Shown: piece by piece, positions 13,104 through 15,798 of the stretch
Layout: the number at the start of each line of letters is the position of its first letter
How positions within the stretch are numbered: the first letter of the stretch is position 1
Assembly (NCBI GenBank): GCA_963922315.1
Contig: CAWUID010000041.1
Span: 1 to 15,798 of the forward strand
DNA: 15,798 nucleotides
Origin: JAHDBG01 sp963922315
GTDB lineage: Bacteria; Pseudomonadota; Gammaproteobacteria; Chromatiales; Chromatiaceae
Direction of reading: 5' to 3'
Translations under genes and position numbers: made by a program
The notes under the pieces: model-generated
Databases searched by the model: none
What the model was told of the DNA's origin: nothing
What the model saw: only the letters and a program-made list of their open reading frames with translations

Positions 13104-13554
13104 ATTCCTGAAGACCGGCTACCGCATCTACCAGACCCTGGCAGTCATCCTGCTGACCGGAGCCCTGCTGCTCATCCTGATCAGCCTGGGCTTCGACACC
13201 AGCACAAAAGACCCGCAGGGCACTGCCGTCATTAGCCACATAGCACCCGACACCGGTCTGATCCATCTGAGCGGCATCCGGGGCCGGGACAAATTGCGCA
13301 TCACAGATCAGCTCGCCGGTACCGACTGGGTGCCACATACCCGGCCCGGCGACCCCTGCGCCGCAGACATACAACAACTCTTCCGGCAAATACGCAAAGC
13401 ACCCGTTGCCTTTCGCTTTGGCACAGAGCCCGGACTATATCTGTATACAGAAACCGGGCCACCACACGCCCAGACCGGCCTGCTGAATCAGGATTTACAG
13501 GCCATTATCAACCGACACCACCCGCCAACCGATCCACTCCGGAGCCCGCCATGA
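13096..13554 (+). CDS. Membrane-anchored periplasmic protein, unknown
   Basis: A 152-aa protein with one N-terminal membrane segment (~12-32, YQTLAVILLTGALLLILIS) and a ~115-residue periplasmic part. The latter has GTAVISHIAPDTGLIHLSG, RDKLRITDQLAG, a single Cys in RPGDPCAADIQQLF and VAFRFGTEPGLYLYTE. The anchor is followed by FDTSTKDP rather than a signal-peptidase motif, so it probably stays anchored. It overlaps the preceding gene by eight bases and vgrG by four (ATGA at 13551), a sign of tight coupling. A periplasmic immunity role for cargo of this vgrG is plausible but not shown. No family recognised. Confidence 0.68.
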   Translation: MTEFLKTGYRIYQTLAVILLTGALLLILISLGFDTSTKDPQGTAVISHIAPDTGLIHLSGIRGRDKLRITDQLAGTDWVPHTRPGDPCAADIQQLFRQIRKAPVAFRFGTEPGLYLYTETGPPHAQTGLLNQDLQAIINRHHPPTDPLRSPP

Positions 13555-15629
13555 GCAGCACCGCCAACTATCGTGTCACCTGCACCCTGGAAGGTGCCGA
13601 AGTGATGGTCGTCACCTGTAAGGTACGTGAGGCTTTGTCGCGACCGTTCGAGATTGAGCTGGAGGTGTACGAACATTGCCTGGCGATGAATAAGGTCACG
13701 CATCAGGAGATGTTGCAGGGTATTGCGAAGATCACCTTGTGGCAGGGGGATCAGGTGTTACGCCATTTGCATGGCATTGTCTATCGTCTGGAGATTGGCA
13801 AGGTCACGAAGTATCATCGTTTCTTTCGGGTCGGTGTCACTGCTCTGTTGTATCAGTCTTCGCTGAACAGTGATTGTCGTATCTTTCAGCAGCAGACGGT
13901 GGATGAGATTCTGCGTACGGTGTTGCAGGCGAACGGCATTGTGCATCACCAGATCAGGCTGCGTGAGCCGCGTGAACGGCGCGAGTTTTGTGTGCAGTAC
14001 AATGAAACCGACTATGATTTTATTCATCGCCTGATCGCCGAAGAGGGTCTGTTCTATTGGTTTGAGCATCATAAGAACCACCATGTGTTATGTATCGGCG
14101 AAGCCTTACCACAGCTGCCGCGCGTCGAATCCGATCTGATCTATCGCGAACCAAACGCTCAGTCCACTGAACCTTGTGTCCGCAGCCTGCGCTATCAGGA
14201 ACAACTGGTCACTGCCCGCCATCGCCAGAAAGATTATACGTTTAAGAACCCACGCTACGGTTTGGAGCACAACCATCTGGGTCTTAATCTGGATCATCAG
14301 AGCAACCAGTATGAACGCTATACCTATAACGGACGCTATAAACTAGATGAGCAGGGCAAACCGTTCACGCAATATTTGCAGGAAGCGGCGCAGAATGCAC
14401 AACGGGTGGCCCTGATGGCGGGTGATGATATCGGGCTGTGTGCCGCGCAGCGTTTCACGCTGCGCGATCACCTGACCAAATCACACAACCAGGCCTGGTA
14501 TGTGATCGCCAGTCAGATAAGTTTCACCCAGCCACAGGCCCTCGGCGGCGAGCTGCCGATCCCGGCAGCCAGCACGATCGCCCTGCAGAACGGCCCGGCA
14601 GCCGGCACCCTGCGCATCAAAAATGAAGCAATCCCGTTCACCCAAGCCTGGCGCACCCCACACCGACCCAAGCCAGTGGTTGACGGACCCCAGATGGCAC
14701 ACGTGGTCGGCCCGCCTGGTGAAGAGATCTATTGCGACGAATGGGGCCGGGTCAAGGTACAGTTTCCGTGGGACCGGTATGGCAAACAGGATGAACTGTC
14801 CAGTTGCTGGATCCGGGTTGCCCAGAACTGGGGCGGGGCTGGCTGGGGCCATATGGCGATACCGCGTGTTGGTCACGAAGTGATCGTTGACTTTCTGGAG
14901 GGCGATCCGGATCAGCCGATCATCACCGGTCGCACCTACCATGCGGTGAATGTGCCGCCCTATCCGCTACCGGCGAATAAGACCCGCATGACGATCAAGT
15001 CCCGTACCCATCAGGGCACCGGATTTAACGAACTGCGGTTTGAAGACGACAACGGCAAGCAGGAAATCTACATCCATGCCGAAAAAGACCAGAACAACGT
15101 CGTCAAACATAACGAGACTACCGAAGTCGGCAACGACCGGACCGAAAATATCGGCAACAATGAGACCATCACCATCGGCAATGATCGCACCGAAAAAGTG
15201 GGCAATAACGAAGACACCATGATCGGTGGCAACCAGACCGAACTGATCCAGTTGAACCAGTCCGAAACCGTGCTGATTGCCAAGGCACTCACCGTCGGTG
15301 CAGCTTATCAGGTCACGGTGGGTGCGGCCAAAAACGAAAGCGTCGGCCTGAGCAGCAGTGAACAGGTCGGGATCAACAAAAGCACAACGGTTGGCAAAGA
15401 CTATACGATTGATACCGGCAAGACTTTCAGCCTGCAGGCCGGCAAAGAGATTATTCTGCAGACCGGCAAATCACGCCTGCATATGCAGGCCGATGGCACC
15501 ATCACCCTGCAGGGCAAAGAGCTGAAATTCCAGGCCAGCGGCAATATTCAGCACAAAGCAGACAAAAATATCGAACACAAGGCGAAGAAAAAAGTGATCA
15601 TCAAAGGCAAAAAGGTACTGGAGAACTGA
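13551..15629 (+). CDS. vgrG: VgrG (TssI) spike protein, complete
   Basis: This complete 692-aa VgrG trimerises to form the puncturing spike on the Hcp tube. Residues 1 to ~370 are the gp27-like base (RPFEIELEVYEHC, FVQ-type loops such as REFCVQYNETDYDFIHRLIAEEG, and LIYREPNA). Residues ~380-465 are the gp5 OB fold (CDEWGRVKVQFPWDRYG, WGGAGWGHMAIPRVGHEV, GDPDQPIITGRTYH). From ~480 the DUF2345 needle begins (HQGTGFNELRFEDDNGKQE), then 8-residue beta-helix units and a lysine-rich end (KKKVIIKGKKVLEN). No toxin domain is fused at the C-terminus. The start overlaps the upstream stop by four bases. Its first ~50 needle-region bases (14995-15046) differ from bases 1-52 at only four positions. Confidence 0.96.
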   Translation: MSSTANYRVTCTLEGAEVMVVTCKVREALSRPFEIELEVYEHCLAMNKVTHQEMLQGIAKITLWQGDQVLRHLHGIVYRLEIGKVTKYHRFFRVGVTALLYQSSLNSDCRIFQQQTVDEILRTVLQANGIVHHQIRLREPRERREFCVQYNETDYDFIHRLIAEEGLFYWFEHHKNHHVLCIGEALPQLPRVESDLIYREPNAQSTEPCVRSLRYQEQLVTARHRQKDYTFKNPRYGLEHNHLGLNLDHQSNQYERYTYNGRYKLDEQGKPFTQYLQEAAQNAQRVALMAGDDIGLCAAQRFTLRDHLTKSHNQAWYVIASQISFTQPQALGGELPIPAASTIALQNGPAAGTLRIKNEAIPFTQAWRTPHRPKPVVDGPQMAHVVGPPGEEIYCDEWGRVKVQFPWDRYGKQDELSSCWIRVAQNWGGAGWGHMAIPRVGHEVIVDFLEGDPDQPIITGRTYHAVNVPPYPLPANKTRMTIKSRTHQGTGFNELRFEDDNGKQEIYIHAEKDQNNVVKHNETTEVGNDRTENIGNNETITIGNDRTEKVGNNEDTMIGGNQTELIQLNQSETVLIAKALTVGAAYQVTVGAAKNESVGLSSSEQVGINKSTTVGKDYTIDTGKTFSLQAGKEIILQTGKSRLHMQADGTITLQGKELKFQASGNIQHKADKNIEHKAKKKVIIKGKKVLEN
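15126..15269 (+). repeat. Octapeptide (24-nt) repeats in VgrG needle, second copy
   Basis: Six consecutive 24-nt units encode VGNDRTEN, IGNNETIT, IGNDRTEK, VGNNEDTM, IGGNQTEL and IQLNQSET, the beta-helix rungs of the spike. They share the pattern, but not the exact sequence, of the array at 132-275. Confidence 0.8.
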
Positions 15630-15633
15630 CACC

Positions 15634-15798
15634 ATGCAGACACAGACAGCCCACCCGGTTCCGCTACCGGCAGCGGACCTACACACCGAACCCGCTGCCG
15701 CTGTCAGCGGCAGTGCCCTGCCGAGCGTGACCCTCGGCACCCTGGCCGACATCAGCCCGAGCGGCCAGCCGCTGGTGCACTGGCCGACCAGCCTCAGC
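15634..15798 (+). CDS. DUF6484-type VgrG-associated protein, N-terminal part (runs off window)
   Basis: ATG 15634 lies four bases after the vgrG stop and the frame stays open for 55 codons to the window edge. After a Pro/Ala-rich start, residues ~32-50 (VTLGTLADISPSGQPLVHW) resemble the opening of DUF6484 proteins, small beta-rich partners found next to vgrG in T6SS loci, usually before DUF2169 and PAAR genes. The assignment rests on this short stretch and on position. The likely role is in spike assembly or cargo loading with the VgrG just upstream. Confidence 0.68.
   Translation, partial: MQTQTAHPVPLPAADLHTEPAAAVSGSALPSVTLGTLADISPSGQPLVHWPTSLS

Overview
This window is part of a type VI secretion system (T6SS) island. 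The host is probably a gammaproteobacterium, or a related Gram-negative, of moderate GC content. Supporting signs are an IcmF/TssM protein, Hcp, two VgrG spikes, a PAAR tip, a DUF4123 adaptor, lipoproteins with outer-membrane-type lipoboxes and a sigma-54 promoter in front of hcp. Every supported gene lies on the + strand. The species cannot be named from the sequence alone.

Layout: (1) 1-957 holds the 3' end of a vgrG and a PAAR gene. (2) 959-3012 is a DUF4123 adaptor gene split by an insertion of about 301 bp, probably with a 4-bp target duplication; removing 305 nt rejoins the two halves in frame. Its C-terminal half carries two copies of a helical unit and is visibly AT-richer. (3) 3013-4883 is an AT-rich cargo module: a Tae4-like peptidoglycan amidase effector and a lipoprotein with a formylglycine-generating-enzyme-like fold, a candidate immunity protein. 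(4) 4959-8552 is tssM, away from the other core genes. (5) 8553-9410 is hcp with its own regulation: a sigma-54 promoter, tandem upstream palindromes, a structured leader and a strong hairpin after the stop. (6) 9424-11633 is a patchwork: hicAB (HicB lacks the usual C-terminal DNA-binding part), a short remnant, an L,D-transpeptidase-like toxin with a small lipoprotein behind it, and a decayed glycine-zipper toxin-like gene. (7) 11637-15629 is a chain of overlapping genes (possible immunity protein, small membrane protein, unknown 233-aa protein, membrane-anchored protein) that ends in a complete second vgrG. (8) The start of a DUF6484-type gene runs off the right edge.

Working picture: Hcp forms the tube, and VgrG with PAAR forms the spike. 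DUF4123 loads cargo on the spike, and TssM is part of the envelope-spanning complex. The variable genes between these parts look like exchanged antibacterial effector-immunity modules, most of them aimed at the periplasm or peptidoglycan, with older modules visibly decaying. The functional assignments of the immunity candidates and of several small genes are inference.
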